A stretch of 64,000 bases of DNA from Metridium senile (Eukaryota; Cnidaria; Anthozoa; Actiniaria; Metridiidae): positions 14,572,710 to 14,636,709 of the forward strand of contig OX459097.1 of assembly GCA_949775045.1 (NCBI GenBank). Reading direction: 5' to 3'. Below the pieces are notes generated by a model. The model was not told the origin of the DNA. It did no database searches and was given only the letters and a program-made list of their open reading frames with translations. The translations under genes and the position numbers were made by a program. Below, piece by piece: positions 50,640 through 63,121 of this stretch; position 1 is the first letter of the stretch, and each line of letters opens with the position of its first letter.

Positions 50640-51560
50640 AGCGAGACTAACAGGGAACGATGGTAATGGGTGTATGAAATAATTAGTGGTATAGTGTTTG
50701 TATAGTGTTGGTAGAGAGAACGTTTAACAGGAAAGCCCCAATGGGAAGAGGATGGTACGTAGTAAAACATATATCGTTTTTTTTTTATTTCTAAGATTTC
50801 AACCAATGATTTAATTGATGCGAGGTTTCTATCAAAGCAGGTGAATTATCATATCGTGTCTAGAAGGAAGAAAGGAAGCCATAAGATTTAATCACGTTTA
50901 GATATCGTTAAGGTTTTCTAACAGGAAGGACCCCTTAATCAGCATAACCGCTATTAAAACGTCCTGAACATCCGCTTCGTAAGACATAAAACCAGTAGAT
51001 CCTCCCTGAGATCGTAATCGCCTAGCAACCATGACCTTAGGGTTAGGCTACAATATACTTGCACCTTGTTCATTAATCTAGTATTAGGCTTAATCATTCC
51101 CTCAAGATAGGAACAGGAGATTGGTGTTCTAGAGTACTATAAAAAAGAACCATGCAAGCTGTCCCCAAGGCTCAACTGACATGAGAAACAAGTAAATAAT
51201 AATATGTTTTAGGGGCATATAACTATTGTCTCTATGCTCTTACAATGAAATAAAAACGATAAATAAAACTTTTTAGATGAGAGAATGAATGCTTATAAAA
51301 GACAAGAATCAATTTAAGCAAATACATGTATTAGACTGTCACCAGTCATTTAAACAATATAATTAAATAATATAGAAGTATATATATAGAAGTATATATA
51401 ATATATATATATATATTTATAAAAAGTATTATAATAATTATTATTAAAATGTATATATATGTCAAGACTTTGGCCATGCAATAAAAATTATCAATAACAA
51501 ATGTATAAAATGATTGTCATCAATCGAATTAAAAATGATAATATGTGACTCATTGCAAAT
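50640..51560. other. No gene recognised; AT-rich with (TA)n
   Basis: Contains a TATATA run near 51380-51415. No inverted repeat or motif-bearing ORF was found. Confidence 0.5.
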
Positions 51561-51566
51561 AATAAG

Positions 51567-51854
51567 CTAAGAAAAACATTTGTTAAAAAGATGTGTTTTA
51601 ACTGAGCTTTTAAAAATATTCAATGTGCTTGATAGACGGATACTGTTAGGCAGTGAATTCCATAGTATTGGCGCAGCTGTTTGAAACGCCCTTTCTCCTA
51701 TCTTTGTCTTAGCCCGAGGGACAACAAGAAGGTTTTGTGTTGAGGAACGCAATGAGCGAGCGGCTTTATATTCATGTAAGAGTTCTTTTATATAGTTCGG
51801 TGCTTGATCGTTTAGAGATTTATAATATGTAACCATAAGGATTTTAAAATCGAT
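51567..51854 (-). pseudogene. LINE (CR1/L2-like) reverse transcriptase C-terminal tail
   Basis: The minus strand reads IDFKILMVTYYKSLNDQAP, then SLRSSTQNLLVVPRAKTKIG, ERAFQTAAPILWNSLPNSI and FKSSVKTHLFNKCFS before a stop. This is the region after the reverse transcriptase domain that is very common in non-LTR retrotransposons (YK.LN..AP, LRSS...L.VPR, G.RAF..AAP.LWN.LP). The frame breaks upstream of 51854, so this is a 5'-truncated dead copy. Confidence 0.85.
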
Positions 51855-52044
51855 TCTTTAAAATCGATTATTATGAGAAACAAGTCGGTTGGTCAGTGAG
51901 GGATTTGAACTGAGAAACAATGGATACGTTTTGAGGTAAGACTGACAGGAAAAGAGCATATATTTTCTTCGTAGTTTATGAATTGTTTGTGTCAAGAAAC
52001 ATTAAAGGTTTCATACATACGCTGTGAGAAGAGGTTTTTTTATA

Positions 52045-52297
52045 CACCTATTTCAAAAAAGGTTGTCAGAGAGAATTGGCGATTGCACGACCGAAATGAA
52101 CTGTGGTTCTTGACATAATTCGTAAATAGCTCTGTAATTAAAACTGCAAGAACCGTTGGATTTTCCTTGTGTTTTTAGGCTCTAAAACACAAACCTTTGT
52201 ATATGAATTTAATTTTACTTGTCAAAAAAGAGTACCCAAAGTTCCTTTCGGTCGTGCAATCACCAATTTTCTCCGTCAACCTTTTTTGAAATAGGTG
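52045..52297. mobile_element. MITE superfamily A, variant core C
   Basis: CACCTATTTCAAAAAAGGTT and AACCTTTTTTGAAATAGGTG are perfect inverted ends flanked by TAT. The core (GAGAATTGGCGATTGCACGA and its inverse) differs from the other two core types. Confidence 0.85.
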
Positions 52298-52861
52298 TAT
52301 GCCCTCTGGAGCCAGTTGTACGAAGCCTTGATAAAAGTTATCCACTGCATAGTTTTTTTTTTAGATTTTATCCGCTTGATATAAGTCTGATAAGGATTTA
52401 TCCGGTGGATAGCGCTATTCAGGCTTCGTTTCTACCGACCCCAGAGCGAGAAGAAAAGAAACATACCTCGTTACTTTTCTCGTCGTCCTAACGGGGTAAG
52501 TTAAAACACTTTGCTCGTAGGGTAAAGGCTACAAGACAAGTACTTTATTCAGTATAGAGTATGCAATATCCAGCTGCAAAACTGAGCATTAAGATAAACT
52601 ATTTTATCAGAATAATGCAGGTCTTTATTTCGGGTTCCTTGAAGTCAATTCCCAGTGGAAGGATTATTGTCGAAATCGTAAGCATTTGTTCTTGCTTAAT
52701 ATCATTGACTACAGTTATTTCGAACGGCTGCCAAAGCTGACATGTTTCCAACAGAGAAAGCTAAATACGAATATTTGTTAATCAAAGTGATGATATGTAT
52801 TATTACTTTTAGATATGTGCCCATAAAACCTTCTTGTCACGGAATGACATATTTTGATCCG

Positions 52862-53220
52862 TCAGTTACTCATTCATTCATTTATCCATTTATTCATCCA
52901 TTTATTCGATCATCCATTCATTCATTCATCCATCCATTCATAAATGTAATGTAATTTAACCTTCCATTCATTTATTCATTCATTCATTCATTCATTCATT
53001 CATTCATTCATTCATTTATTCATTCATTCATTCATTCATCCATCCATTCATTCATTCATTTATTCATTCATTCATTCATTTATCCGTTCATTCATTCATT
53101 CATTCATTCATTCATTCATTTATCCGTTCATTCATTCATTTATTCATTCATTCATTCATCCATTCATTCATTCATTTATTTATTCATTCATTCATTTATC
53201 CGTTCATTCATTTACTTAAT
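52862..53220. repeat. (ATTC)n microsatellite, ~350 bp
   Basis: TTCATTCATTCATTCATTCA with TTTATCC and CATCCATT variants. ORFs across it are low complexity. Confidence 0.95.
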
Positions 53221-53569
53221 CATTGCATAACGCTTCATCAACAAAGCCTTTTAATTTATTAATAATGGCATATCAAAAAAATATTCCTGATTTGTTGACG
53301 AGAGATCTATCTTTCAGCTCTATTTTATCACAGGCTCCACCTTGCTTATCTACGTGTTCGAGAAGTGCTTTAAAAGCTTTCGATTAAAGTTGGCAACCGT
53401 AAAGATATAAAGACTGACTAAACAGGTAAAAAAAGGTAGTTTAATATTCTAGCCCCGGAGGGGGTAAGGTGCATGTGTCAGCATGCCAAATCAAAACATC
53501 GCTTAGGATTGGTTTAAAAAACAATAGAGTTTTTCCGAACAATAAACGTATATATGTGGGTCTGATCCG

Positions 53570-53746
53570 CGGTGATATGATTTGTGTATGATTATGATCG
53601 TCGCGGAGAAATAAGCAATTTATGTAATTGCAATTATAGAAGCCCGAAAAAAATTCCGTTGAAGTCCCGAATTTTTTTCGGGCTTCTATAATTGCAATCA
53701 CATAAATTGCTTTTTTCTCCGCGACCATCATAATCATACACGAACA
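53570..53746. mobile_element. Palindromic MITE with ~70 bp arms
   Basis: GTGTATGATTATGATCGTCG and the right arm CGACCATCATAATCATACAC are inverted. The arms continue through GCAATTTATGTAATTGCAAT and AGAAGCCCGAAAAAAATTC. Confidence 0.8.
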
Positions 53747-53777
53747 ATAAACGTAGCTTTCGAATGGTGCTGTATAA

Positions 53778-54100
53778 CTGGGGGGGGGGGGGGGGTAACA
53801 ATCAGCGATTTTGTATCTTTTAGAGTATCAAAATTGAAGATATCGAATTTCGACATATTTTGGTATCTTTTAGGGTATCAACAACAACAACAACAACAAC
53901 TTTATTTATACTCGTGAAGTACAGGATTGATTGAAAAATATAAAATAACGACTACTGAGATATTTTGATCAAAGCTACTTATAATAGCTTGAGAAAGGAA
54001 AATTCCATGCATCGTTTCCGAGCTTTTCTCCTTTTCTGTTTTGGAGTGGTATCGTTTTAGGGTAGAAAATCGCCCGTGCCATATATCATGCAAGTTATCA
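53778..54100. repeat. Poly-G, CAA repeat and possible retroelement 3' end
   Basis: A run of about 16 G near 53778-53794 is followed by TATCTTTTAGAGTATCA repeats and (CAA)n at 53881-53902 leading into CTTTATTTATACTCGTGAAG. This resembles the terminal repeat of a non-LTR element read from its 3' end. A small ORF beyond it has no motif. Confidence 0.4.
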
Positions 54101-54135
54101 GCTGTCTCAATGATGATATAAGGCGGTTATATATA

Positions 54136-54393
54136 CACCTAATCCAAAAAACGTTGTCTGGTTCGCCGCACAGTCTTCGCGCCAAAACTGTGAAAGATAT
54201 TGGTTATATCTAATTAGTAATTAATTCATTTGCATGTTCACACTCTAGTGTGGTACGTTTTTCAACGAAATAGTGTTGTGCCTACTTTTATTTTCTTGTT
54301 TTATCACTCTCATCAAAAATTCACTGTGTTTTCCTTCACTGTCTTGGCGCGAGGACTGTGCGGCGGACCCGACAACGTTTTTTGGATTAGGTG
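54136..54393. mobile_element. MITE superfamily A, variant core B, copy 1
   Basis: CACCTAATCCAAAAAACGTT and AACGTTTTTTGGATTAGGTG are perfect inverted ends flanked by TATA. Just inside are TTCGCCGCACAGTC and GACTGTGCGGCGGA. The body is nearly identical to 62523-62781. Confidence 0.88.
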
Positions 54394-54525
54394 TATATAC
54401 ACCTTATACCTCTGTGGATATTAAATTAACTCTCGGTACCTAATATATATAATATGAAATACATCCACGCCGGTAACGGCAGTACCTATATATAATAATC
54501 ACTATAACTGAAAGGGGCGGATATC

Positions 54526-54767
54526 CCCGGGGGGTACTCCCTTTGTCCAAGTGGTAGAGGTGATCGGCGGAGGTTTTGAAAACGACCCCTAAAAGGTACG
54601 CACTGATAAAAATAACTGTTAAAGCCTTGTCGATTTTTACCCCCAACAAAGCAACAAAACAGAGTAAAAATGACTCTAACAGGTACGAAATCATGTTACG
54701 TAACTGATTTTAGAGCCAGAACCCTAAAAAGACCCTAAAAGGTACCACTTGGACCCCCGGGCGGATA
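54526..54767. mobile_element. MITE with CCCCGGGGGGTACTCC end
   Basis: CCCCGGGGGGTACTCCCTTT and the right end (AAGGTACCACTTGGACCCCC) are imperfect inverses, with CCTAAAAGGTA phrases inside. Flanking GGGGCGGATATC/GGGCGGATATC could be a duplicated target. Confidence 0.55.
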
Positions 54768-55412
54768 TCATTTGATTTTTGAGGTGGTGGGAACCTAAAT
54801 CTTCCAAAAAATGTCGAGCAACGCTTTTATATAAACTCAAGAACAACATTTGAAAAATCATGATCTTGCAACTCTGTTTATATGGCTTGAAAAACTATCG
54901 AGCTCACGAAGAAACTGGAACCCCTCCCCGTAAACAATCAAATGGTCCGCCCCATATATCGTGATGGAGGTGAAGATTTGATGAATAGAAATAGAAGATT
55001 AATTAGAGGAAACACAAAAAATCAAAAGCAGCTAGACTGAGTGTGAAGAAGTTGTCTTTTTTGACTCAAAATCGTCTTTAAAAGCTTTAAAATAAAATCG
55101 ATCAAGATCGTATCAAAAGAAAAATACATTGCACGATCTTTATCGTTGTTATGGAGACCTCGTCATATCAATACCAATGCATTACGATAGCTCTGATTGG
55201 TTGTCGCGGCTACTAAGTCTAGTCCACCGCGGCCACTAATCGCGTATTTTCGACCAAACAGCAATTCCACGAAGACCATAAAGGCATAACCTGCTATATT
55301 GAACATACGACGAAATATACATCAATTACCTTTGAAACAATTAGCAACACCATGGGCTGGACAGAGAAACACTGACGTAAAAAGGTATACATGTCACTAT
55401 TCGTGCATCTCC

Positions 55413-55750
55413 TTATCTTTAAACTTTCTCAGCAAAATTCAGCTGGATCTATTTAACATAATAAGCTTCATTTTTCTTCCCAAAACAGGTAATAGAGGTA
55501 AAAAATGTATTTCGTATTTAGAATGTCAAAAGATACTTTAATACTATGTATTCCATGAAAACCATAAAAAGAATAATAATCTTTAAATCTTTAAACTTTC
55601 TCAGCAAAATTCAGCTGGATCTATTTAACATAATAAGCTTCATTTTTCTTCCCAAAACAGGTAATAGAGGTAAAAAATGTATTTCGTATTTAGAATGTCA
55701 AAAGATACTTTAATACTATGTATTCCATGAAAACCATAAAAAGAATAATA
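55413..55750. repeat. Tandem duplication, two ~165 bp units
   Basis: TTTAAACTTTCTCAGCAAAA and the following ~160 bases, ending CCATAAAAAGAATAATAAT, occur twice in succession and almost identically. Confidence 0.9.
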
Positions 55751-56015
55751 ATTAAGAAGAAGAAAATATATTTTCTTTTTTATTCTTGCTAAAGAAAAAG
55801 AAGCTAAAAGAGATGATAGGATCCATGCAGGATTCATGTAAACTGAAGCTGGGTCTGATAAGCAGTGAATCAGTATCAATATAGTCAGTGTTGTATACTA
55901 TGTAACTTATGTTTCAAGAGTGCAATTAGCGAGTGCTGAAGGCTTCACGATAAACCTCTATTTTATCACCGAATCGTGGGATCGTTTGTAATATAATGAT
56001 CATGAGTTCTTAAGG

Positions 56016-56215
56016 CAGGCCCGGGCAAACAGTTTCAACATTTGCTTCAACATCCGTTCGATTTTGTTCAATGGCAATGTTTAAACGCTTTCAAACTATT
56101 TCAACATTGTTAAAACGTGTTGAAACGATGTTGAAAGAGTTTAAAAGCGTTTAAACATTGCCATTCAACAGAAAATCGAACGGATGTTGAAGCAAATGTT
56201 GAAACCGTTTGCCCA
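56016..56215. mobile_element. Palindromic MITE, GGCCCGGGCAAA family
   Basis: CGGGCAAACAGTTTCAACAT at the left is mirrored by ATGTTGAAACCGTTTGCCCA at the right. The arms include CATCCGTTCGATTTTGTTCA and AATGTTTAAACGCTTTCAAA. Confidence 0.8.
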
Positions 56216-56224
56216 CTGATTTCA

Positions 56225-56460
56225 CTTCGTATAAATGCGCTTTACAATTAACTATGTGTATGGGCCGTTATTTACAGCGCATATTGCAGCCAACGGCTTA
56301 CAATCATAAGGGGTGGTTTATGTAATAGGTTCTTTATATATAGCACATTTCATTTCTTATTGTCTAAATGCGCTTTACAATTAGTTATTTTTACGGGACC
56401 ATTAATTACAGAGCATCCATTGAAGCCACATACGAGGCTAGTTTATGTGTAATAGGTTCG
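56225..56460. repeat. GCGCTTTACAATTA repeats
   Basis: AAATGCGCTTTACAATTA occurs near 56233 and 56366 and again after the MITE near 56782, suggesting a degenerate tandem repeat into which the MITE at 56467 inserted. Confidence 0.5.
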
Positions 56461-56466
56461 TATATA

Positions 56467-56760
56467 CATCTATTTCAATAATCGTTGTCGCAGCCGAACC
56501 TACAGTCCACACTCTGGATCACGCAAAGGATATCGGTAATAATGAAATCATTGGTGGTTCATATTGCATTTTTTTTTTCAAAGAAATATTTGTTTCATCA
56601 TCTACCACTGCAACAACTTGTTATGGCTACATAACCCAACGTACAACCAAAATATATGCTATGAATATATCGATCACAAGAGAAGAAATACCGACGTTCT
56701 TTGCAGGCTTCAGAGTGTGGTCTGTGGCTTTGATTGCGACAAATATTTTTGAAATAGGTG
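56467..56760. mobile_element. MITE superfamily A, copy 4
   Basis: CATCTATTTCAATAATCGTT and the right end ATTTTTGAAATAGGTG are inverted and flanked by TATA. The inner CTACAGTCCACACTCTGGAT and AAGAAATACCGACGTTCTTT match the other copies. Confidence 0.83.
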
Positions 56761-57515
56761 TATATATTTCACATCGTTTAAAATGCGTTTTACAATTAAC
56801 TATGTGACGGACCTCTTTTCAAATGCGCATTTCAGTTAACATGTATACGGACGATGATTTAAAGCGCAGATTACAGCTCACAATAATGATAAAGATAACG
56901 CATTTTACAGTGAAGGAACTATCGACGCTAGATATATTGCTTTTCCTTTTCCTTAATAATAACAATATTTTAATTCTGAGCGCATCACATATAAAATCTC
57001 AATGTTCTGAGATTTACTTATTTACAGGCCTTATTCTTCTCCCTTGCTGCCGTATACATATACTAATCATCCACAAAGAAATGAAATTCTATAATTCAGA
57101 CTCAAACCAACGGGGTACGTGTTTTTGATAAATACTATGATACGATTTCAGCCCCCTCCCCCACCCCCTATATAGAAATTTTCCAAAAATAAAAACGTTT
57201 GAAAATATAAAACCACTTAATTCATTGGGAAAATGACTTTAAGTAAATTTACTAATTTGTACTACCCGTTAGTGATTTCTATTGTGTTGGTCATTGATTA
57301 TTTATCGGTTTTTAAAGCTAGTTCTGATATATGGCTTACACCAAAAGTCGTTAATACGATGACAAGATAGTAGGAGATTTACAGCCATTTATGCCACAGA
57401 TCAGATAGAGCGATAATATAAGGTAATCAATCGGGTGTTGAATTCATAGCTCTATTCTGGAAACTAGAGGGTTTCTTGATCTAGTATTAAATAATATTTG
57501 AATTTATCATTTGTA

Positions 57516-57788
57516 CACTGCAAAAAAAACGGCTGAGTAGATACAACTCAGCATATTGAGTTATAATCATGCATTCAGGAGACACTTTATAGTGAGTAAA
57601 CCCAACTCATTATTAAGAGTAAACATAAATGTAGATGTCCCATGCGTACAATGTACTCAATATATTGAGTTAAACCTCATTTTTACTCACTATACAGTTG
57701 TGTTTACTCACTTTAAAGTGTCATCCTGAATGCATGATTTACTCAATATATACTGAGCTGTATCTTATACTCAGCCGTTTTTGCAGTG
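57516..57788. mobile_element. MITE, ends CACTGCAAAAA, in 57.5 kb region
   Basis: CACTGCAAAAAAAACGGCTG and CAGCCGTTTTTGCAGTG are inverted and flanked by TA. CATGCATTCAGGA and TCCTGAATGCATG also match in inverted order. Confidence 0.85.
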
Positions 57789-58062
57789 TACGTGTGATAT
57801 CCTCAAGAGTGGAAATAACTAAATTTTAGTTGCTTCGCAAATCGTCAAATTTACAAACGCTAAAGCAAGTAGAAAATAACCTCTGGTTCCCAGGATTGGC
57901 TTTATTTTGTCAAGGGAGTGATTAATTATATTAAATGAAGATATGATAGTAATGATAACGATTATTATCCTGATCATTATCGAGTATTATTTGTTTTAAA
58001 CACGAAACATTTTTCCAGTTAATCAATTAGTGATAATGCTAGTCACAAACACAAATGTAGCC

Positions 58063-58110
58063 TGCGTGGCGGCTCTAGGGTCAATCCCCAAGAGCCGCCA
58101 CGCAGGCTAA
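58063..58110. repeat. Perfect 18 bp stem hairpin
   Basis: AGCCTGCGTGGCGGCTCT and AGAGCCGCCACGCAGGCT are separated by 12 bases. A related decayed hairpin occurs at about 18868-18930. Confidence 0.8.
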
Positions 58111-58145
58111 CACAAATGCCGGCTTCAATTTGTTAATCATGCAGT

Positions 58146-58780
58146 AGAGTGCAAAAAATATATCCGTTAAATATAAAACTAAATAGTACAAAATAGTACT
58201 GCCTTAAAAAGTAGGAAACAATAGAATTAGCAAACATTGTACTAGAGTGATTTTCAAATGACCGTGAAAGAATTGGCAAACTAATAGTTGTTACTATACA
58301 CTCTGAAACTATTTTTTTTTTCTTTTGTTCTTTATCAACAAGTACGAACTAAATAGTCGTTTTTCTTTCACAGTCAAATCAAAATCTCTATTTAGTATTT
58401 ACTAGAGTGGTTTTCATTAACCCGTGAAACAAAGTGTAATAGGGAAAGAGTAATAAAGTGCATTAATGTGTAATAGTGCTATTAATTTTAAACAAATTAA
58501 ATGATTATAAAACACAAAGTTGAAGTTAAAGTGTAATAAAGTGTAATAAAGCATATTACGCTAAAGTGTCACGGTGTTTCACGGGTTAATGAAAACCACT
58601 CTATAGTGTTTCACGGGTATACTCTTTGCACTCTATCTGTGAAATACAACACTAAATAGTAAGTTCAAAAATAGCACTACATTAAAAAGTAGAAAACAAT
58701 AATAGAATTTAATTAGCAAACATTGTACTATTTACTATATATTTTTAAAGTTTCACGGATATACTATTTGCACTCTATTA
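58146..58780. mobile_element. Nested cluster of TAGAGTG-type MITEs
   Basis: The outer ends TAGAGTGCAAAAAATATATC and GGGTATACTCTTTGCACTCTA enclose an element with TAGAGTGATTTTCAAATGAC (58243) and another with TAGAGTGGTTTTCATTAACC (58403) mirrored by GGTTAATGAAAACCACTCTA (58604). Another right end lies near 58772. Confidence 0.65.
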
Positions 58781-59608
58781 TTCTTAAACTTTAACAAATC
58801 AAAGTGTTACCAAAAGACGCCAGTTTTATTCGATACATTTAAGAGATCACTTTTAAATTTCGGCATTCACTAGTCCACAAATGGACATCAGCCATTGCCA
58901 TAAGCCATAGTTGCGGTTTGTGTCTTTCAAAGTGACTCATTCGTAAACTTTGCTTATCAGTTCATGGTTCGATGTTAACGTGTTTTCGCAAACAAACACG
59001 ACGCCGCACTGGTGGCTTGGCTAGATTGTTATCAACACCATTTGAAAAACACCCTTTCACGGTTTCTCGTCGATCAACCTCAGCCTCGATAGCGTTAAAA
59101 TATTCTTTAGAATTTTGACTACGTCTGTGGAATTTTTAAGCGTTTCAATTGTTGAATAATGTGTAAACCCTCCCCTAGGGGGCGTGGCACGGGCAGTATT
59201 TTACCGCACAAAACATAAAACGAAAATAGCGCGCAAACAATTTTTTCCTTGTTTAAAGAAACATTAACGTTCAAATGACTACGCATGCTTTGTAAAATTT
59301 TCACAGCGGTAAATTTGCCTTTGTAAATATTAGAAATTTCGGACTACAGTGTTTGAAGTCGATTTATAAGAAATTCTCAGGATATATAAGCTTGAAGTTT
59401 CGTGTACATAACCTTTGTTACATTGTAAAGCTACCATGAGTGTATAGTTTTGTTTATATTTTGAGAAAATAGCGATAAAAGTCGTGCACTTCATCGTTTT
59501 TTATAGAGTCCGTGCGAATTTCAGATTTGTGTGCTGGATCATTTTACTTGTTTTGCCGCGCATGCGTGGTCGTTTTACCGCTGTGTTGTTTAACGGAAAC
59601 AAACATCG
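58781..59608. other. No gene recognised
   Basis: Mixed sequence with one short minus-strand ORF (59119-59304) that lacks motifs. No repeat structure stood out. Confidence 0.4.
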
Positions 59609-59735
59609 ATGGAAATTAGCGAGTAAACTAAATAGGTAATAGAATGAAATTGAGTAACACCGTTAAAAATGTTAACTTAATTTTACTGACGTTTCGAGCT
59701 TTAGCCCTCCGATGAAGCAGATGAAGGTGCTACAA
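59609..59735 (-). mobile_element. Penelope-like repeat fragment, copy at 59.6 kb
   Basis: AATTAGCGAGTAAACTAAAT, AGGTAATAGAATGAAATTG and TACTGACGTTTCGAGCTTTA then GCCCTCCGATGAAG. On the minus strand GAAA-CGTC and the stem are kept, but CTGANGA is altered to ATCGGA. Confidence 0.6.
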
Positions 59736-61147
59736 ATGTCATTGTATTATCGTTGGTATCAAAACAAGCTGGTACCTTTAAAAAATAAACCAAATCGCTG
59801 ATTTTTTTACCCCTAAATGATACGACGAGCATCCCCGATCGATTTATCCCCTAGTCCCTAACTCCCACTTCTCGGGCTGTATACAAATTCTAAAGAATAT
59901 ATTACACGCTGTTAAGGCTGATCGGATGAAAACGGTGAGATGATGCCGGTATTAAGTACAATTCCACAATGGTTAATTACGAAATTGTGCCATCTTATTC
60001 ATTAATTATTCCTGAAAAAGGTTTACGGTTTTTTTTTTTTTTTTTTTTGCAATAATTTGTTTCACTGGGATAGCGCCTACCGGGTCACAGCCTTCATATT
60101 TTACGTAAGCCGATTCGACGCGCCAGCTCATAGAATGTATCGGGGAAATCGTCCCACTTTTTATCTAATTTCTTTTATTTGTGGATGAAACGAGTTACTC
60201 AGTTATTTGAGACACCACTATTAAATCAGTAATATAGTGATTGTATAGACCACGTTCATTAACACCATAATATATGTACCGGAAAATGATTTTTAAGTAA
60301 ACAGATATTTTACCACCTGAAATAGGCATGAACCACCTGAAATAGACATGAACCACCTGAAATAGGCATGAACCACCTAAAATAGGCATGTCTGGAAGGT
60401 TTTGATGATCTGGCTAAAATACCAAGTTATGCGCAATGAAAAATGTCGAGATTTGTATGTAATTTTCTGCTGAGGCCTTTGATGCCCGAGATCGTTTTGG
60501 TGTTTTTCTGATTTTTTTTTAACTCTTATAGCTTCTTGCAAATTTAATCGCTTTTTCTCAAACTTTGACAAGTTATTGTTATGGTGCATGAATGTCTATT
60601 ATACTGATAGCTTCCTTTTTCCTAAAAATATCAATTTTGAAAATTATGATAATTAGTGGCGGCCATTTTTTGAAAGTCGTCTGGATTTAACTCCATTATT
60701 TAAGTGACCGGCACTCAGTCGCTTTTATTTGCAGTGTGTAATTGTAGATATATCAATTTTCTAAGTTATTCGAGTAAGAACTACTCAGTCGTTTTTACAG
60801 TTACTCTGACATTAATATTCATATACTCAGTCTGAGCAGTCAGGAAACGGAACTGAGCGTTATAGTTAGAACTGAGGCTATAGTTTTTGGTCATACAATT
60901 TATAAAATTCATGAATAATCATTGAGAATTTTACAAAAGAAATCACGTCCGTGATGAGATCTGCGAATCTCATCAGATTTCGTCCTGATTTTCATAAGTT
61001 TCAACTTAAGTTTTCTCGGCCAGAATTACTTTTATCTTCATTGACAATGATTTTAGTAAAATATGAAATAACTAACGTTGGACTTTAATACTGAATACTA
61101 TACAATATTTGCGTCCGAGCTGTATGCGATCGCGATATACAACGGCT
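59736..61147. other. No gene; poly-T and an 18-20 bp tandem repeat
   Basis: A T run at about 60029-60048 and four units of AACCACCTGAAATAGGCATG at about 60312-60392. The ORFs overlapping them lack motifs. Confidence 0.5.
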
Positions 61148-61577
61148 CGCCTTCGATGGAATTGGCCTTTTAATTTTCCATATCGAGCAAGGGACTGCGT
61201 ACGAGTGTAAAAAACTAATTTCAGAAATATGGTTCCAGAAAAAATAACCCCGTCTCATGGTAGAGTAACCAAATATAAGCTTATTGAACAAGTTTCAAAA
61301 CGTTTGGCTAAATAGAAAAAACATTATGAGCATCCAAACTCTGCCAAAATTACAGAGAAATGTATGGTATCCTTCAAACCATGCATTTTTTTGTATTTTC
61401 GAAAACAAATTAAAATACCATAATTTCGTTGCAATTTGCACAAACTTGTTCAAACTTTCAATTCTTACTAATTTGTATGTGTTCTTTTGTGTGAAGGGGT
61501 TTATTTTTGAATTACATTAATTTTGAGAAACTTGGTTCCAGTCCCTTGCTCGATATGAAAAAGGCTAATTGGTGTCA
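61148..61577. mobile_element. Inverted-repeat element, ends ...GAGCAAGGGACTG
   Basis: TTGGCCTTTTAATTTTCCAT and ATCGAGCAAGGGACTG at the left are mirrored by CAGTCCCTTGCTCGATAT and AAAAAGGCTAATTGG at the right. Confidence 0.6.
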
Positions 61578-62340
61578 TATATTGATCATTGGTTATTTAT
61601 ATTATTCGAGGCTAATTCTTCCAACTTATTCCTATAAATGTCCTTTTAACTTGAGGCATACTTTCTAAGCAAACGAATACGACCATCGTAGTAAGATCCA
61701 GCTAGATCCAAGGCCCATGATGTCAAGCACGTTCTTAGGTCTTGAGGCCGGATTTTTCGCCGGATTTAAGAAACGTGAATGACGTCATCAGTAGAGATTC
61801 AAAATAGCTTAAAGGCTAACTTCATGGTACCTTGCAATTGGGGTCGAATTCGAAAATGATTTCTCTAGAACCTAGGGTACTGACATCATCGTGATTCTTA
61901 TTAATACGCCAACCGTTCGTCTCTGTGTATTTATGTTCTATAAATACAGCTTTAGTTTCTTTGAATACGCAAGTCTCGATATTTTTAGAAGGTCTGTTGG
62001 TATGGTAGTGTGTTCAATGGCGGTGTTGTGATCAGTCTTTGAGAAGATCAAGTTGACGTCTTTATCTCCGTAGAACAGGCTTTCATTCAGAGGCTGCGAA
62101 CTATTCTAAAGTCATCTATGAATAGTGTGTTCAGTAGGAATTGAAAAGGTAATACAATGTTTCGTGGGTGTCTTATGATAATATTTAGCAAATGATGCGT
62201 TTCTACGTTACTTGGGGATATCGAATTATGGTGAGGTAAAACGAATAAGGTATAAAATGTATCAAGCTAGCTCTTTATCACAATCATTTGAATATCATCA
62301 TGATCATTATAAAATAATAAATATCTATTATCACTATAAT
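61578..62340. other. No gene recognised
   Basis: AT-rich sequence with (AATAAT)n just before the SINE fragment at 62347. No motif-bearing ORF was found. Confidence 0.4.
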
Positions 62341-62346
62341 AATAAT

Positions 62347-62470
62347 AATAATAATCACGTCTCAATCTTCTATAGCTGCATATGGACACAGTGTGCCCTA
62401 CTAATCGGGGAGACTCACTCACACTCAGTAGTGACCTCTACGCTTAATATTTTGCACACTACTCGGCTGA
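62347..62470 (-). mobile_element. SINE family 2 3' fragment
   Basis: CGTCTCAATCTTCTATAGCT, CTACTAATCGGGGAGACTCA and ATTTTGCACACTACTCGGCT match the 3' part of the SINE at 38616-38918. The tRNA head is absent. Confidence 0.7.
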
Positions 62471-62522
62471 CATCATCATGTTTATCGTCGTCATCATCTA
62501 CACCGTCGTCCGCATTATTATA

Positions 62523-62781
62523 CACCTAATCCAAAAAACGTTGTCTGGTCCGCCGCACAGTCCTCGCGCCAAGACCGTGAAAGATATTGGTTGTATCTAA
62601 TCAGTAATTAATTTATTTGCATGTTCACACTCTAGTGTGGTACTTTTTTCAACGAAATAATGTTGTGCCTACTTATATTTTCTTGTTTTATCACTCTCAT
62701 CAAAATATTCACTGTGTTTTCCTTCACGGTCTTGGCGCGAGGACTGTGCGGCGGACCCGACAACGTTTTTTGGATTAGGTG
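62523..62781. mobile_element. MITE superfamily A, variant core B, copy 2
   Basis: Nearly identical to 54136-54393, with the same CACCTAATCCAAAAAACGTT ends and a TATA flank. Confidence 0.88.
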
Positions 62782-62814
62782 TATAATTAGGATCACTACC
62801 ATCATCACATGCAA

Positions 62815-63121
62815 CTGACCACCACCACCACCACCACCATCATCATATCGTCACTATATAGTCTTGAATACCATCATCATCATTATCGCTATCACCATCA
62901 CCGTCAAACTTTTATTTTTAAAAATATGTCCTATATACTTTTTTTACTTATAATTATCTTATAAACACTATTTTTAGCTATGTATATAATTATCAGTTCA
63001 TTATCAAATACTTGGAGATTTATTGCAGTCGACGGCTTAAAAACCGTCAGCCGACCGATGATGATGATTATGACCATCAACTTTACCACAATCAGCTCCA
63101 TCTTCATCATCACCATCATCA
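62815..63121. repeat. CAC/CAT trinucleotide-rich stretch
   Basis: Short CACCAC and CATCAT runs (62817-62845, 62868-62905, 63056-63120) separated by AT-rich sequence. Further CAT runs follow to 63310. Confidence 0.7.

Noticed and set aside
53441..53737. 98-residue ORF
   Set aside because: Both arms of a palindromic MITE contribute to it; no domain.
62212..62529. 105-residue ORF
   Set aside because: It crosses an (AAT)n run and a SINE fragment.
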